From NCBI RefSeq assembly GCF_024300825.1, contig NZ_CP101323.1, forward strand, positions 1,612,001 through 1,676,000: DNA of 64,000 bases, given 5' to 3'. This document shows, piece by piece, positions 15,947 to 25,222 of this stretch. Each line of letters begins with the position of its first letter. The first letter of the stretch is position 1. A program made the position numbers and the translations under genes. The DNA is from Natronomonas gomsonensis (GTDB lineage Archaea > Halobacteriota > Halobacteria > Halobacteriales > Haloarculaceae). Under the pieces are notes generated by a model. The model was given only the letters and a program-made list of their open reading frames with translations. It was not told the origin of the DNA and did no database searches.

Positions 15947-16741
15947 TCAGAGCGACGCTCTCAGCGCTTCGTTCATGACATCGACCGGTGCATCCCGGTC
16001 GGTCCACAACTCGAACGCCTCGACGCCCTGAAACAGCAGCATCCAGGCCCCGTCGATAGTCCTCGCGCCAACCGCGGACGCCTCCCGAAGCAGTCGCGTC
16101 TCGATGGGGTCGTAGACGGCATCCAGCACCGCGAGGTCGGCGTGGAGCGCCGCCTTCGGAACCGGCGTCTCGTCGGATTCCATCCCGACGCTCGTCGCGT
16201 TGACCAGTACGTCCGCATCGGCCAGCAGCGAATCGAGCGCGTCGAGGCCGTGGGCGCTCGCGTTCGGCACCGCGTCGGCGAGCGTCTCCGCGCGCGAGAC
16301 GGTTCGATTGGCGATGTGAACGTCCACCCCCTCGTCGGCGAGGGCGAAGGCGGCCGCCCGCCCCGCACCGCCGGCACCGACGACAACCGCGGTTCCCGAA
16401 AGCGACACGTCGTGGTGCTCGAAGGCCCGGATGACACCGGCGGCATCGGTGTTGTGCCCCGTCGGCTCCCCCGAGAAGTCGACGGTGTTCACTGCGCCGA
16501 TGCGCTCGGCCAGCGGGTCCGGGTCGACGAGCGCCAGCACGTCCTCTTTGAACGGGATGGTGACGTTGAGTCCGCGAACGCCGAGCGCGCTGGCGCCGTC
16601 GAGGGCGAGACCCAGCGAATCGCGTGATGGCTCGAACGTCACGTAGCGAGCGTCCATCTCCAGGGCGTCGTAGGCCGCCTCGTGCATCGGCGGCGACAGC
16701 GAGTGACCGACGGGGTTTCCGATGAGACCGAACACGTCCAT
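15947..16741 (-). CDS. aroE: Shikimate dehydrogenase
   Basis: A 264-residue enzyme that reduces 3-dehydroshikimate with NADPH in the shikimate pathway, feeding chorismate to the pab genes nearby. Substrate-side motifs are [17 protein letters not shown] at the N-terminus, [10 protein letters not shown] with the catalytic Lys (about 65) and GHNTDAAGV with the catalytic Asp (about 100). The nucleotide site is [16 protein letters not shown] followed by ANRTVSRAE, whose Arg suggests NADP preference. ATG 16741 is used because the in-frame upstream extension is not family-like. The 46-bp gap to the arginine decarboxylase gene upstream suggests a shared transcript. Confidence 0.95.
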   Translation of the reverse strand: MDVFGLIGNPVGHSLSPPMHEAAYDALEMDARYVTFEPSRDSLGLALDGASALGVRGLNVTIPFKEDVLALVDPDPLAERIGAVNTVDFSGEPTGHNTDAAGVIRAFEHHDVSLSGTAVVVGAGGAGRAAAFALADEGVDVHIANRTVSRAETLADAVPNASAHGLDALDSLLADADVLVNATSVGMESDETPVPKAALHADLAVLDAVYDPIETRLLREASAVGARTIDGAWMLLFQGVEAFELWTDRDAPVDVMNEALRASL

Positions 16742-16787
16742 ACCGCCGCCTCGCGGCGGACCCATACAAGCGTGTCCGTTCGACACC

Positions 16788-17264
16788 TCACTCGTCGTGA
16801 ATCCACGGCACGCGGAAGCCGGGGTAGACGGCCGCGACGACGACCGAACCGGTGTCCTCGACGGTGTGTCCCCGGACACACAGCGTCTCCTCGCGCCAGT
16901 CCCACTCCCGGAGTTCTTTCGCCCCCGCCAACGACGCCCTGAGTTCCGCTCGGACCTCGGTTTCGGAGTCGCCGGTAGCTTCCATGAACACGCCGCCGCT
17001 GGGCGAAGTGGCCCACCCGAGACCGGCCGCCAACGTCTCGCCGTCGGTCGAACTCGACCGCTCGGCGAGGACGACCGAGACGGGCGTTCCAGTCGGTGCG
17101 GACTGTTCGTGACGCCCGGCCTCGACGACCGTCGCGTCAGCGGGAACGACCGACGACAACTGCAGGAGGTTGTAGTTGTGGACGCCGGCCTCGGCCAGCG
17201 CAGCGTCGAAGGCGCTCAACTCCGTCGGGGCTTCGGCGGCCCCCCAGACGACATCGATTTCCAT
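16788..17264 (-). CDS. pdaD: Pyruvoyl-dependent arginine decarboxylase
   Basis: A 158-residue proenzyme that makes agmatine from arginine, the first step of archaeal agmatine/polyamine and agmatidine metabolism. [14 protein letters not shown] (residues 31-44) contains the self-cleavage Ser37-Ser38 pair; Ser38 becomes the pyruvoyl group. [15 protein letters not shown] and the C-terminal [14 protein letters not shown] complete the fold. ATG 17264 gives the family length; an upstream in-frame start would run over the promoter of the divergent deacylase gene. It probably precedes aroE in one transcription unit. Confidence 0.9.
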   Translation of the reverse strand: MEIDVVWGAAEAPTELSAFDAALAEAGVHNYNLLQLSSVVPADATVVEAGRHEQSAPTGTPVSVVLAERSSSTDGETLAAGLGWATSPSGGVFMEATGDSETEVRAELRASLAGAKELREWDWREETLCVRGHTVEDTGSVVVAAVYPGFRVPWIHDE

Positions 17265-17349
17265 TGTGAATCCGTCGTCGGCGAACGGTCTTAGGCCCTC
17301 CCATCGAGTACACCGACGGCCTTTATCCGGGTCGTCACCAAGCCCGCCC

Positions 17350-18675
17350 ATGCTCGCAGTCGTCGTCTCCCGGGCCGACAGCGCTTCCGAACACATCGGT
17401 GAACGATTGCTGGACCGCGAGGAGTGGACCGAACACGAAGACGAAAGCCGTTCCGAGGGGAAAGGTGGCGGGACCTACTACCGCACCGACGGCGCCGAAC
17501 TCCGCACGTTCGAGGACCTCCATCTGTACCTCGACGGCGCTGCGGCGGCGTTCGACGACCCCGACATGCTCGTCTTCGCCTCGCGACACTCCGGGGACAC
17601 CGGGCCGCTGCTGACCGCACACGCGACCGGTAACTTCGGCCCCGCCGAGTACGGCGGGGGAGAAGGCTCGCTCGCCCGAGCCGCGCCGAACGCGCTCAAA
17701 CACGTCCGTGAGTCGTTCGCGGAGTACGCCCCCGAGGGCTACGATGTGGGTATCGAGTGCACCCACCACGGCCCGAGTCTCGTCGGCTGTCCGTCACTGT
17801 TCGTGGAGTTGGGTAGCGGTGAAGACGAGTGGGCCGACCCGGCCGGCGCCGAGGCCGTCGCCGAAGCCATCCTCGACCTCCGGGGCGTCGACCCCGCAAC
17901 CGAACGAACCGTCGTCGGGTTCGGCGGCGGCCACTACGCACCCCGGTTCGACCGGATACTGACCGAAACCGACTGGGCGGTCGGTCACATCGCCGCCGAC
18001 TGGTCGCTCGACGACATGGGTGACCCCGGCGAAGCGAAGGCGGTCATCGCGAAGGCGTTCCGGGCCAGCGGCACCGAGTTCGCGCTCCTCGACGGTGACC
18101 ACCCCGAGTTGGAAGCTGTCATCGACGACCTCGGATTCCTTTCGGTGTCAGAGACGTGGCTCCGGGAGACGACAGGCGTTCCCCTCGAACTCGTCGAAGA
18201 ACTGGAGCGTGACCTCACCGCCATCGACGATGGCCTCCGGTTCGGTTCCCCCGCCATCGATTACGACGGCGAGTACGTCCTCGAGGAACTCCCCGAAGAA
18301 CTGCTCGAGGAGGCCAACGGCGTCGACCGCGAGGCCGTTCTGGAGGCCGTCTCCGAGCGCGCACTCGCCTACGAGACGCTGGAGGGGGCCTCACTCGTCG
18401 GCGGCCCGGTGGCGTTGCCCGAAACCGGCAGTTACCGAAACATCGTCGAGTCCCTCGCGGCCGTCCTCGAATCGAAGTACGACACCGTCGAGGTACGCGA
18501 CGGCGAGGTGTTCGCCGCGCGGGCGGTGTTCGACCCCAAACTCGCCCGGGACGCCGGTATCGAGGAAGGGCCGGCGTTCGGACGGCTCTCGTCGGGCGAA
18601 AGCGTCGAAGCCGACGGCGAGACGGTCGAACCGGCCGACGTTCGGCGCGCGCGAGAGCAGCGCTTCGAGTTCTGA
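17350..18675 (+). CDS. dtdA: D-aminoacyl-tRNA deacylase (archaeal DTD2 type)
   Basis: A 441-residue protein that hydrolyses D-aminoacyl-tRNAs and so proofreads chirality in translation. The N-terminal MLAVVVSRADSASEHIGERL, the motif ECTHHGPSL near residues 136-144 and GFGGGHYAPRF near 192-202 match the archaeal/plant DTD2 family, whose zinc-type active site uses these His residues. After about residue 275 there is a haloarchaeal C-terminal extension that makes the protein longer than the roughly 270-residue family core. ATG 17350 is the domain start. The neighbouring ftsZ follows in the same direction after 138 bp. Confidence 0.88.
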   Translation: MLAVVVSRADSASEHIGERLLDREEWTEHEDESRSEGKGGGTYYRTDGAELRTFEDLHLYLDGAAAAFDDPDMLVFASRHSGDTGPLLTAHATGNFGPAEYGGGEGSLARAAPNALKHVRESFAEYAPEGYDVGIECTHHGPSLVGCPSLFVELGSGEDEWADPAGAEAVAEAILDLRGVDPATERTVVGFGGGHYAPRFDRILTETDWAVGHIAADWSLDDMGDPGEAKAVIAKAFRASGTEFALLDGDHPELEAVIDDLGFLSVSETWLRETTGVPLELVEELERDLTAIDDGLRFGSPAIDYDGEYVLEELPEELLEEANGVDREAVLEAVSERALAYETLEGASLVGGPVALPETGSYRNIVESLAAVLESKYDTVEVRDGEVFAARAVFDPKLARDAGIEEGPAFGRLSSGESVEADGETVEPADVRRAREQRFEF

Positions 18676-18781
18676 CCCGACCGGTTTTATATCGTCGCTA
18701 CTGGTTTATCGGCTGAACCGAGTCATGAGGCCGAACATCGGTCGATTTCGTGCGACGGGCGTCAGACATCGGGGAAAGATA

Positions 18782-18789
18782 CTTTATCC
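18782..18789 (+). promoter_or_regulatory. TATA-like box for ftsZ
   Basis: CTTTATCC lies 25-32 bp upstream of ATG 18814, suitable for an almost leaderless ftsZ-secE-spt5 transcript. Confidence 0.45.
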
Positions 18790-18813
18790 GCGTGCGCAAC
18801 AGCGGCAGGCATA

Positions 18814-19986
18814 ATGGACTCGATTATCGAGGACGCTATCGGCGAAGCCGAAGAGGATGGGGAGGCGCCGGCTGGGGAGCCGGCGTCGGCCGGTTCCAAC
18901 GGGACCGGAGCCGAGACCGACGCCGACGTGAAAGGGTCGGGAACGATGACCGACGAGGAACTGGCGAGCGTCGTCAAGGACCTCGAAACGAAGATTACCG
19001 TCGTCGGCTGCGGCGGCGCCGGCGGCAACACCGTCACCCGGATGTCCGAGGCCGGCATCCACGGCGCAAAACTGGTCGCCGCCAACACCGACGCCCAACA
19101 CCTCGCGACCGAGGTCGAAGCCGACGAGAAAATCCTCATCGGCCGCCAGCGAACAGGCGGTCGCGGCGCCGGTAGCGTCCCGAAAATCGGCGAAGAGGCC
19201 GCCCAAGAGGACATCGAGGACATCACGAAGTCCATCGACGGTTCGGATATGGTGTTCATCACCGCCGGCCTCGGCGGTGGCACCGGCACCGGTTCCGCAC
19301 CGGTCGTCGCACAGGCCGCCCAAGAGAAGGGCGCGCTCACCATCGCCATCGTGACGATTCCGTTCACCGCCGAGGGCGAACGGCGGCGAGCCAACGCCGA
19401 TGCCGGTCTCGAACGGCTCCGTGCCGTCGCGGACACCGTCATCGTCATCCCGAACGACCGACTGCTCGATTACGCGCCGAACATGCCGTTGCAGGACGCC
19501 TTCAAAATCTGTGACCGCGTCCTGATGCGCAGCGTCAAGGGCATGACCGAGCTCATCACCAAGCCCGGACTCGTCAACGTCGACTTCGCCGACGTGAAGA
19601 CCATCATGGAGAACGGCGGCGTCGCCATGATTGGACTGGGCGAGAGCGATTCGGAGAACAAAGCCCAAGACTCCATCCGGTCGGCGCTCCGGTCGCCGCT
19701 GCTCGACGTGGAGTTCGACGGCGCCAACAGCGCACTCGTCAACGTCGTCGGTGGTCCCGACATGTCCATCGAGGAGGCCGAGGGCGTCGTCGAGGAGATT
19801 TACGACCGCATCGACCCCGACGCACGCATCATCTGGGGCGCCTCCGTCAATCCCGAGTTCGACGGCAAGATGGAGACGATGATCGTCGTGACGGGTGTCG
19901 AAAGCCCCCAGATTTACGGCAAGAGCGAGGCCGAAGCCGAGCGCGCGATGGCGGAGGGCGGCGACGACATCGACTACGTCGAGTAG
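18814..19986 (+). CDS. ftsZ1: Cell division GTPase FtsZ (FtsZ1 type)
   Basis: A 390-residue tubulin-superfamily GTPase that assembles at midcell. Residues 1-58 are an acidic leader; the GTPase begins at [17 protein letters not shown] (61-77), the tubulin signature GGGTGTG spans 154-160, and the T7 synergy loop is [11 protein letters not shown]. The C-terminus is short and acidic and lacks a bacterial-style anchor peptide. The linkage to secE and spt5 is the one typically seen for haloarchaeal ftsZ1, whose product helps organise the division machinery, while FtsZ2 drives constriction; the paralogue choice therefore rests on context. Confidence 0.95.
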   Translation: MDSIIEDAIGEAEEDGEAPAGEPASAGSNGTGAETDADVKGSGTMTDEELASVVKDLETKITVVGCGGAGGNTVTRMSEAGIHGAKLVAANTDAQHLATEVEADEKILIGRQRTGGRGAGSVPKIGEEAAQEDIEDITKSIDGSDMVFITAGLGGGTGTGSAPVVAQAAQEKGALTIAIVTIPFTAEGERRRANADAGLERLRAVADTVIVIPNDRLLDYAPNMPLQDAFKICDRVLMRSVKGMTELITKPGLVNVDFADVKTIMENGGVAMIGLGESDSENKAQDSIRSALRSPLLDVEFDGANSALVNVVGGPDMSIEEAEGVVEEIYDRIDPDARIIWGASVNPEFDGKMETMIVVTGVESPQIYGKSEAEAERAMAEGGDDIDYVE

Positions 19987-20030
19987 CGACAACCAACAGG
20001 TAGAAAACCCCTGAGCAGGAACGGGAGGAC

Positions 20031-20204
20031 ATGAACACGCCGAAAGACCTCTCGTCGTACGTTCGGGTGCTCAAACTCGCGAGCACGCCGTCGTGGGACG
20101 AGTTCTCGAAGGTGTCCACCATCGCCGGCATCGGCATCCTGCTCGTGGGCTTCATCGGCTTCGCCATCTTCGCGATTATGACGTTCGTCCCCGGAGGGCC
20201 CTGA
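20031..20204 (+). CDS. secE: Protein translocase subunit SecE
   Basis: A 57-residue single-pass membrane protein, the small clamp of the SecYEG channel. It starts [20 protein letters not shown], the amphipathic helix that lies along the membrane, then has one hydrophobic helix (about 33-53). The start is supported by GGGAGG at 20023-20028. Its TGA overlaps the ATG of spt5 by one base. The secE-spt5 pairing is conserved across archaea. Confidence 0.92.
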   Translation: MNTPKDLSSYVRVLKLASTPSWDEFSKVSTIAGIGILLVGFIGFAIFAIMTFVPGGP

Positions 20205-20644
20205 TGTCGTCGGTTTACGCAGTCAAGACCACCGCGAGCCAGGAGCGGACGGTCGCTGACATGATTATCAGCCGCGAGGAGCCCGATATCCACGCCGCCC
20301 TCGCGCCGGACTCGCTGACCAGCTACGTGATGGTCGAAGCCGACGGACCGGCCGCCATCGAGCGAGCACTCGAAGACATTCCTCACGCCCGCAATCTGGT
20401 CCCCGGCGAATCCTCGATTACCGAGGTCGAACACTTCCTGAGCCCGAAGCCGGATGTCGAAGGCATCGCGGAAGGCGACATCGTCGAACTCATCGCCGGC
20501 CCGTTCAAAGGCGAGAAAGCTCAGGTCCAACGCATCGACGAGGGGAAAGACCAGGTCACCGTCGAACTGTACGAGGCGACGGTTCCGATTCCGGTCACGG
20601 TCCGCGGCGACCAGATTCGCGTTCTCGACAGCGAAGAGCGGTAA
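20204..20644 (+). CDS. spt5: Transcription elongation factor Spt5 (NusG homologue)
   Basis: A 146-residue elongation factor that binds the RNA polymerase clamp with Spt4 and raises processivity. Residues 1-85 are the NGN domain ([18 protein letters not shown], then [16 protein letters not shown]), and about 88-146 the KOW domain ([20 protein letters not shown]). ATG 20204 shares its A with the secE stop codon, so the pair is coupled. The transposon stem-loop begins only five bases after its stop and could act as its terminator. Confidence 0.94.
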   Translation: MSSVYAVKTTASQERTVADMIISREEPDIHAALAPDSLTSYVMVEADGPAAIERALEDIPHARNLVPGESSITEVEHFLSPKPDVEGIAEGDIVELIAGPFKGEKAQVQRIDEGKDQVTVELYEATVPIPVTVRGDQIRVLDSEER

Positions 20645-20647
20645 ACT

Positions 20648-20698
20648 ACCCCACCCTACTCCCTCGGCGCTCCGCGCCTCGGTCCTTGAGGGTGGGGT
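20648..20698. repeat. Stem-loop at the right (tnpB 3') end of element 1
   Basis: Arms 20649-20657 and 20689-20697 pair perfectly over 9 bp, extended by an A-T pair, and are followed by TTTT. The stem-loop is related in sequence to 22055-22097. It may terminate spt5 on the plus strand and form the structured 3' end of a TnpB guide RNA on the minus strand. Confidence 0.6.
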
Positions 20699-20719
20699 TT
20701 TGATGTGGACTCCCAGCAA

Positions 20720-21967
20720 TCAATCGCCAGCAATCGGCTGGTGATTCTCGCCGTTCAACGTCCCACCATTTATACGCAGGTCTACTTCTGCGTCTCCGCT
20801 CCCCGGCTTGGGCGAGGAACGGAGTCTGTGTGTCTGCTTTCGAGCGTACCGTAGCCCGATATTTTTCGCACCGTTGTAGTCCGCGTTCACCTCATACCCA
20901 CACTTCTGGCACTCAAAGTGTTCTCCGTGGCGGTTATTCTCGTGTGTGAACCCACAGTCCGTTCGAGAACAGCGTTGGGATGTGTGGTTCGGCTCGACCT
21001 GTTCCACGGAGACCTCCTGTTCAGGGGCTTTGTAGGAGACGTACTCAAGCAGGCGTCGGAACGCCCAGACGTGGTGCCACTTTGCGTGTGGAAGCCGCTC
21101 TCGAATGTCGGTTAAATCCTCGAACGCAATCACGTCGCAGTCGTGAGTGAGGGCTTCCTCGACGAGTTCGTTGGCGACCGTGTGGATGTATTGTTTGCGC
21201 CAGGCTTCTTCACGCTTCCCGAGGCGAAGCAGGGCCTTGTGTGCGGCCTGCGTGCCGCGCCGTTGCATCTCGCCACGTCGCTTCTCGAACTCACGACACC
21301 AGTGGTCGTAGTCGTCCCCCTGCCAAAACGTGCCGGTTGAGGACACAGCGAGGCTATTGACGCCGAGGTCGATACCGAGGACCGTTTGGTCGGGGTGCCC
21401 GGTGTCTTCCGAAACCTCATCGTCACCGTCTGTTCGCCGCGTCGAAAGATTGAGGTAGAACTCGTCAGTGGCCACGTCGTACCGAAGCGTACTCTCGCGG
21501 AACTCGTAGTTCTCGGAGAGTACGTACCGCTCGTAGGGCGTCGGACTGTCTGCCGGGAGAACGAACGACGGTTCGACTCGGCCCTCAACAGTTGCCAGCG
21601 ACACCTTGTTCCGGTAGAAGGTCGCGCTCCGCGTGTCGTAGTCCATCGTTTCGGCGGTGAACGTCGGTTGAGAGACGCGCTGTCCCTTTTTCCACCGTTC
21701 GACACACGCTTTGACAGCTTCGACAGCGCGTTTGATAGCGGCTTGGACAAGTTGGGCCTGTAGGTCTGTCTCCTCTCGAAGTTCGGAGTAGAGCGCGTCA
21801 CGGACCTCTCGTTTGTTGGTCTTACACTCGGTATAGGAGGTGTCGGACCAACAGTAGTCGGCGGTTCGGTTCGCGCAGTACAGGTATTGCTCGGCGGTTC
21901 GGTGGAGTGCGTCGCGTTGCTCGTCGGAAACGGCGATTTTCACGACGGCGGTTCGACGCACACCCAT
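20720..21967 (-). CDS. tnpB: RNA-guided endonuclease TnpB (OrfB), copy 1
   Basis: A 415-residue TnpB of the IS200/IS605 family: an RNA-guided DNA nuclease that favours retention of its element. From M of MGVRRTAVV, the N-terminal WED/REC-like part spans about 1-190. The RuvC residues are intact: Asp200 in LGIDLGVNS, Glu283 in [11 protein letters not shown] and Asp363 in NADYNGAKNIG. A zinc ribbon lies between the last two (CSRTDCGFTH...ECQKCG, about 333-356). An in-frame ATG five codons earlier exists, but MGVRRT is shared with copy 2 and is preferred. All catalytic residues are present, so it is probably active; no tnpA accompanies it. Confidence 0.93.
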   Translation of the reverse strand: MGVRRTAVVKIAVSDEQRDALHRTAEQYLYCANRTADYCWSDTSYTECKTNKREVRDALYSELREETDLQAQLVQAAIKRAVEAVKACVERWKKGQRVSQPTFTAETMDYDTRSATFYRNKVSLATVEGRVEPSFVLPADSPTPYERYVLSENYEFRESTLRYDVATDEFYLNLSTRRTDGDDEVSEDTGHPDQTVLGIDLGVNSLAVSSTGTFWQGDDYDHWCREFEKRRGEMQRRGTQAAHKALLRLGKREEAWRKQYIHTVANELVEEALTHDCDVIAFEDLTDIRERLPHAKWHHVWAFRRLLEYVSYKAPEQEVSVEQVEPNHTSQRCSRTDCGFTHENNRHGEHFECQKCGYEVNADYNGAKNIGLRYARKQTHRLRSSPKPGSGDAEVDLRINGGTLNGENHQPIAGD

Positions 21968-22054
21968 GTTTTCAGAGAACACCCGACGGTACTTATAGAC
22001 TTGGGGGTCGAACGGTCATAGTGTGGCGGTTGTGTCGTACCATGTCGGTTTCCT

Positions 22055-22097
22055 CCCCGACCTACTCGCTCACTCCGTTCGCTCCTTGAGGTTGGGG
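22055..22097. repeat. Stem-loop at the left (tnpB 5') end of element 1
   Basis: Arms 22055-22063 and 22089-22097 pair over 9 bp with one G-U. It has the same family and orientation as the stem-loop at 20648-20698, and lies 88 bp upstream of the tnpB start. The 22101-22263 remainder of the gap shows only a CCTAAAAG TATA-like stretch near 22205. Confidence 0.55.
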
Positions 22098-22263
22098 GCT
22101 CCACCTCGAAAGTGCTGATGGACGAGCAACTCCTCTACGGCCTCGTCTTCGAACCCACAGCCAGCGATGTCACTCTCCCACATAGGCTGGGACTCGGCAC
22201 GGTGGCCTAAAAGCGTTCGCGCCGAATCGGAACCGCTAACGGCACCGCGTCGATAGCCGGCGT

Positions 22264-23019
22264 ATGGACGAGTTCCGCGTCGACGCCCACGTGAAGGTGC
22301 TCGACGAGCAGGTCGCCGAGCGCGCGAAACGACGGGGTCTCGACGCCATCGTGTACGCGCCACACTTCAAGCGACTCCCCGACATCGAGGCACGCGCCGA
22401 GCGGTTCACCGACGACGAACTGCTCGTCGTTCCCGCACGCGAGGTGTTTACCGGCGACTGGCGGAATCGAAAGCACGTCCTCGCGGTCGGACTCTCCGAG
22501 CCGGTTCCGGATTTCATCAGTCTCGAAGGCGCGCTGGCCGAGTTCGACCGACAGGACGCGGCCGTCCTCGCCCCCCACCCCGAGTTCGCGACGGTGAGTA
22601 TGGAGGCCCACGACCTTCGCGCCCACGCCGACCGACTCCACGGTATCGAACTGTACAACCCGAAACACTGGCAGCACCACAACGAACGCGCACGGGAGTT
22701 ACAGCGGGAGTTCGACTTGCCACCGTTCGGGTCGTCGTACGCCCATCTCCCGGGGACCATCGGCGAGGTGTGGACGGCCTTCGAGGAACGATTCGACACC
22801 GTCGCGGAACTCACCGAAGCGTTTCGGGAGGATGCGCCGCGGAAGGTGTTCCACCGAGACGGCATCGAGCACCGACTCCGGTGTGGTGCCGAGTTCCTCC
22901 ATCTGTTCTACGAGAACACCTGGGAGAAAATCGACCGACTGTTCCTCTCCGGGACGGAACCGACCCACCCGGACCATATCGCCTACGAAGGCCGCTTCGA
23001 CGACGTCAGCGTCTATTAG
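22264..23019 (+). CDS. PHP-domain phosphoesterase-like protein
   Basis: A 251-residue protein of the polymerase-and-histidinol-phosphatase fold. Metal-binding positions visible are FRVDAHVKVL at the N-terminus (the family HxH is reduced to DxH here), APHFKRLPD, VPAREVFTGDW and VLAPHPEF, with GIELYN in the later strand. The C-terminal 70 residues are outside the core. Such stand-alone haloarchaeal PHP proteins are presumed metal-dependent phosphoesterases; the substrate is unknown. The 3' end overlaps the convergent DUF457 gene by 4 bp. Confidence 0.8.
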   Translation: MDEFRVDAHVKVLDEQVAERAKRRGLDAIVYAPHFKRLPDIEARAERFTDDELLVVPAREVFTGDWRNRKHVLAVGLSEPVPDFISLEGALAEFDRQDAAVLAPHPEFATVSMEAHDLRAHADRLHGIELYNPKHWQHHNERARELQREFDLPPFGSSYAHLPGTIGEVWTAFEERFDTVAELTEAFREDAPRKVFHRDGIEHRLRCGAEFLHLFYENTWEKIDRLFLSGTEPTHPDHIAYEGRFDDVSVY

Positions 23020-23510
23020 AGTACCGCGTTCGTGATTTCGGCGGCCGTCGGCAGGTCGATGTACTGCGGAAGGACGTGGATGACGGCGGCAGCCACGACG
23101 AGTTCCAGCCCCGTAATCACGAGCGTGACGATGTTGGCGAACTTACTGGAGGTGGTGACGCCGGTTGGGAAGCCGTACTCGTCGCTCAAAAGCGGGTAGA
23201 ACAGCGCGATACCGCGCTTGCTGCCGACGATATCGAGGACATAGTGGGTGAGAACCCCGACCCAGACGTACTGTAGGTTGTCGAACACCACCGGGAACGC
23301 GAGAAACAGGAACAACACCGGGAGGTTGTGGAGCGTCTTGCGATGCTTGCCGAACGCCGTGTCAACGTCGGGAAACAGCGCTCCGAGCGACAGCGGGATG
23401 GTGACGGCGACGACCGCCCGTAGGGTCTCCAGCGTTCCGGACGGTTCGAGGATGAAGCCGAGACCGATGCCGAGTGCAATCGCGTTCAGGACGTGTCCTT
23501 CTTTGTCCAT
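23016..23510 (-). CDS. DUF457 membrane-bound metal-dependent hydrolase-like protein
   Basis: A 164-residue integral membrane protein with about four helices. It carries the family histidine/aspartate pattern: EGHVLNAIALG at the N-terminus, LGALFPDVDTAFGKHRKTLHN (about 42-62) and THYVLDIVG (about 88-96). These residues line a putative metal site shared with YdjM/LexA-regulated hydrolases. The reaction is unknown. It diverges from nothing obvious and is followed on the same strand side by the CinA gene located upstream. Confidence 0.85.
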   Translation of the reverse strand: MDKEGHVLNAIALGIGLGFILEPSGTLETLRAVVAVTIPLSLGALFPDVDTAFGKHRKTLHNLPVLFLFLAFPVVFDNLQYVWVGVLTHYVLDIVGSKRGIALFYPLLSDEYGFPTGVTTSSKFANIVTLVITGLELVVAAAVIHVLPQYIDLPTAAEITNAVL

Positions 23511-23542
23511 CGACGGAGAGGTCTCTCTCGGCTACCAAAAAC

Positions 23543-24037
23543 CTACTCGCCGACAGCGGCGTCGGCCAAATCCTCCAGCGCCCGTTCCGCGATTTGTCGC
23601 TTGATTTCCGTCCGCGTACCGTCGAAGACGTATCGCTCGACGGAGCACCACGACTCGCCACTGCCCCACTCGCCAGCGTGGGCGACGCCGATGTACACCG
23701 TCCCGACGGGCTTTTCGTCGGTGCCGCCGCTCGGCCCGGCGATGCCGGTGGTTGCGACGCCCCACGTCACGCCCGCCCCGTCGCGGACGCCGCGGGCCAT
23801 CTGTTCGGCGACCGGTTCGCTGACCGCACCCTCGCTGTCGAGTATCTCCCGGGGGACGCCCAACTCCTCCAGTTTCGCGTCGTAGGTGTAGGTGACGACC
23901 GAGCGGTCGAAGTAGTCGCTCGAACCCGGGACATCGGTCAGCAGCGACCCGATAAGGCCGCCGGTGCAGGATTCGGCGGCAGCGACGTACTCGCCGCGCT
24001 CCCGGAGAACCTCGCCGATGCGTTCCTCGATTGCCAT
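23543..24037 (-). CDS. pncC: CinA C-terminal domain nicotinamide-nucleotide amidase
   Basis: A 164-residue stand-alone CinA C-terminal domain that deamidates nicotinamide mononucleotide to nicotinate mononucleotide, recycling the pyridine ring for NAD. AAAESCTGGLIGSLLTDVPGSS (about 19-40) carries the catalytic Ser/Thr region, with VVTYTYDAKLEELG and TGIAGPSGGTDEKPVG completing the active site. The N-terminal molybdopterin-like domain of full-length CinA is absent, as usual in archaea. ATG 24037 gives the domain start. It diverges from the aminotransferase gene at 24119. Confidence 0.92.
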   Translation of the reverse strand: MAIEERIGEVLRERGEYVAAAESCTGGLIGSLLTDVPGSSDYFDRSVVTYTYDAKLEELGVPREILDSEGAVSEPVAEQMARGVRDGAGVTWGVATTGIAGPSGGTDEKPVGTVYIGVAHAGEWGSGESWCSVERYVFDGTRTEIKRQIAERALEDLADAAVGE

Positions 24038-24118
24038 ACCCGACTCCTCGCGGCGAGCGGACTTGAAACGGCCGGTGGAAAGCGACAAACCGACGTAGCC
24101 GCCGTCCACAGCAGGGGT

Positions 24119-25222
24119 ATGGACGACTACGAGCGGCCGCTGTTCTTCCATCTCATGGAGTACGCGGCCGAAGCGGACCGCGACGTCGTCGACATGGTGT
24201 CCGGCAACCCCGACTGGGAGGCCCCCGAGGCGCTTCGGGAGGGCCTCCGGGAGTACGCCGACGCGCCGGTCGACGACTTCCAGTACCCGCCAAGCGAGGG
24301 TCTCACCGAACTGCGCGAGGAAATCGCGGCGCGGCGTGGTGTCGATGTCGAGCGCGTCGTCATCACGAACGGCGCCGGCGAAGCGAACTACCTCGCGATG
24401 GCGACCGCACTGGAGGCACTGGACGGCGACGAGGTACTGTTGGCCGACCCCGTCTACCCCTACTACCACAAGCGAACCGAGATGCTCGACGGGATGCCGC
24501 GGTACGTCGCCGCCGACTCCGACGGGACGCTCGACCCCGAGGCGGTTCGGACGGTGGCGAGCGACGACACCGCCGCCATCGTCGTCAACTCACCGAACAA
24601 CCCCACCGGCGGCGTGTACGGCCGGGAGACGAAACGCGAACTGGTCGACATCGCCGAGGAGTGCGACGCCCTGCTCGTCTCCGACGAGGTGTACGACCAC
24701 TTCGTCTACGACGAGGGGCGTTTCGCCTCCGTCTTGGAGTTCGATTCGGAGAACAGCGTCGTCACCAACGCCTTCTCGAAGTCGATGGCGATTACGGGCT
24801 TCCGCGTCGGCTACGCCGTCTTCCCCGAGTGGCTGATGGACGCGGTTCGGACTCGACACATGCTCGTCAACGTCGCTGGCTCTCGGCCCGCCCAGTACGC
24901 GGTGTTGAAGGCGCTCCGGGAGACGCCGGCGGAGTACTACGAGCGGAACAGACGAATGCTCGAAGAGCGCATCGACGCCTTCTGTGCCGCCTTAGAGGAA
25001 GCCGGTGCCGAGTACACCCGCCCGCGTGGGAGTTTCTACGTGATGGCGCGCTTCGACGGCTATCCGGGCACGCTGTCGAACGTCGAGCGACTCATCGACG
25101 AGGCGGGCGTCGCGGGGATGCCGGGCGACGCCTTCGGCGAGTCACGCGCGGAGTGGCTCCGCTTTGCGCTCGTGACGCCTCGGGCGGAAGAGGCGGCCCG
25201 ACGGCTGGCGGAGTACTTCTAA
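24119..25222 (+). CDS. PLP-dependent class I/II aminotransferase
   Basis: A 367-residue fold-type I aminotransferase. VDMVSGNPDWEAPEAL, FQYPPSEGLTELREEIA and the cofactor region GAGEANYLAM lead to SPNNPTGGVY (about 163-172), SDEVYDHFVY (about 188-197) and the Schiff-base lysine in TNAFSKSMAITGFRVGY (about 220-236). Arg near the C-terminus in LRFALVTP binds the substrate carboxylate. It resembles aspartate/aromatic aminotransferases; exact substrate cannot be assigned. ATG 24119 avoids an in-frame extension that crosses the antisense CinA gene. Confidence 0.9.
   Translation: MDDYERPLFFHLMEYAAEADRDVVDMVSGNPDWEAPEALREGLREYADAPVDDFQYPPSEGLTELREEIAARRGVDVERVVITNGAGEANYLAMATALEALDGDEVLLADPVYPYYHKRTEMLDGMPRYVAADSDGTLDPEAVRTVASDDTAAIVVNSPNNPTGGVYGRETKRELVDIAEECDALLVSDEVYDHFVYDEGRFASVLEFDSENSVVTNAFSKSMAITGFRVGYAVFPEWLMDAVRTRHMLVNVAGSRPAQYAVLKALRETPAEYYERNRRMLEERIDAFCAALEEAGAEYTRPRGSFYVMARFDGYPGTLSNVERLIDEAGVAGMPGDAFGESRAEWLRFALVTPRAEEAARRLAEYF

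Larger units (their letters stand above)
20645..22100 (-). mobile_element. IS1341-type element (tnpB only), copy 1
   Basis: An IS200/IS605-family element without tnpA. Its outer parts are two stem-loops of the same sequence family in direct orientation. One lies at 20648-20698 downstream of tnpB (arms CCCCACCCT and AGGGTGGGG, then TTTT) and the other at 22055-22097 upstream of it (arms CCCCGACCT and AGGTTGGGG). Both share loop blocks such as TCCTTGAGG. Inverted repeats and target duplications are absent, as expected for this family. Exact ends cannot be fixed without an empty site. Confidence 0.7.

Noticed and set aside
22084-22190. Minus-strand tail reading MWESDIAGCGFEDEAVEELL and on to a stop
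   Set aside because: It could be a relic of another transposase, but the terminal residues come from the stem-loop itself and no catalytic motif is present; explained more simply as the element's left end.
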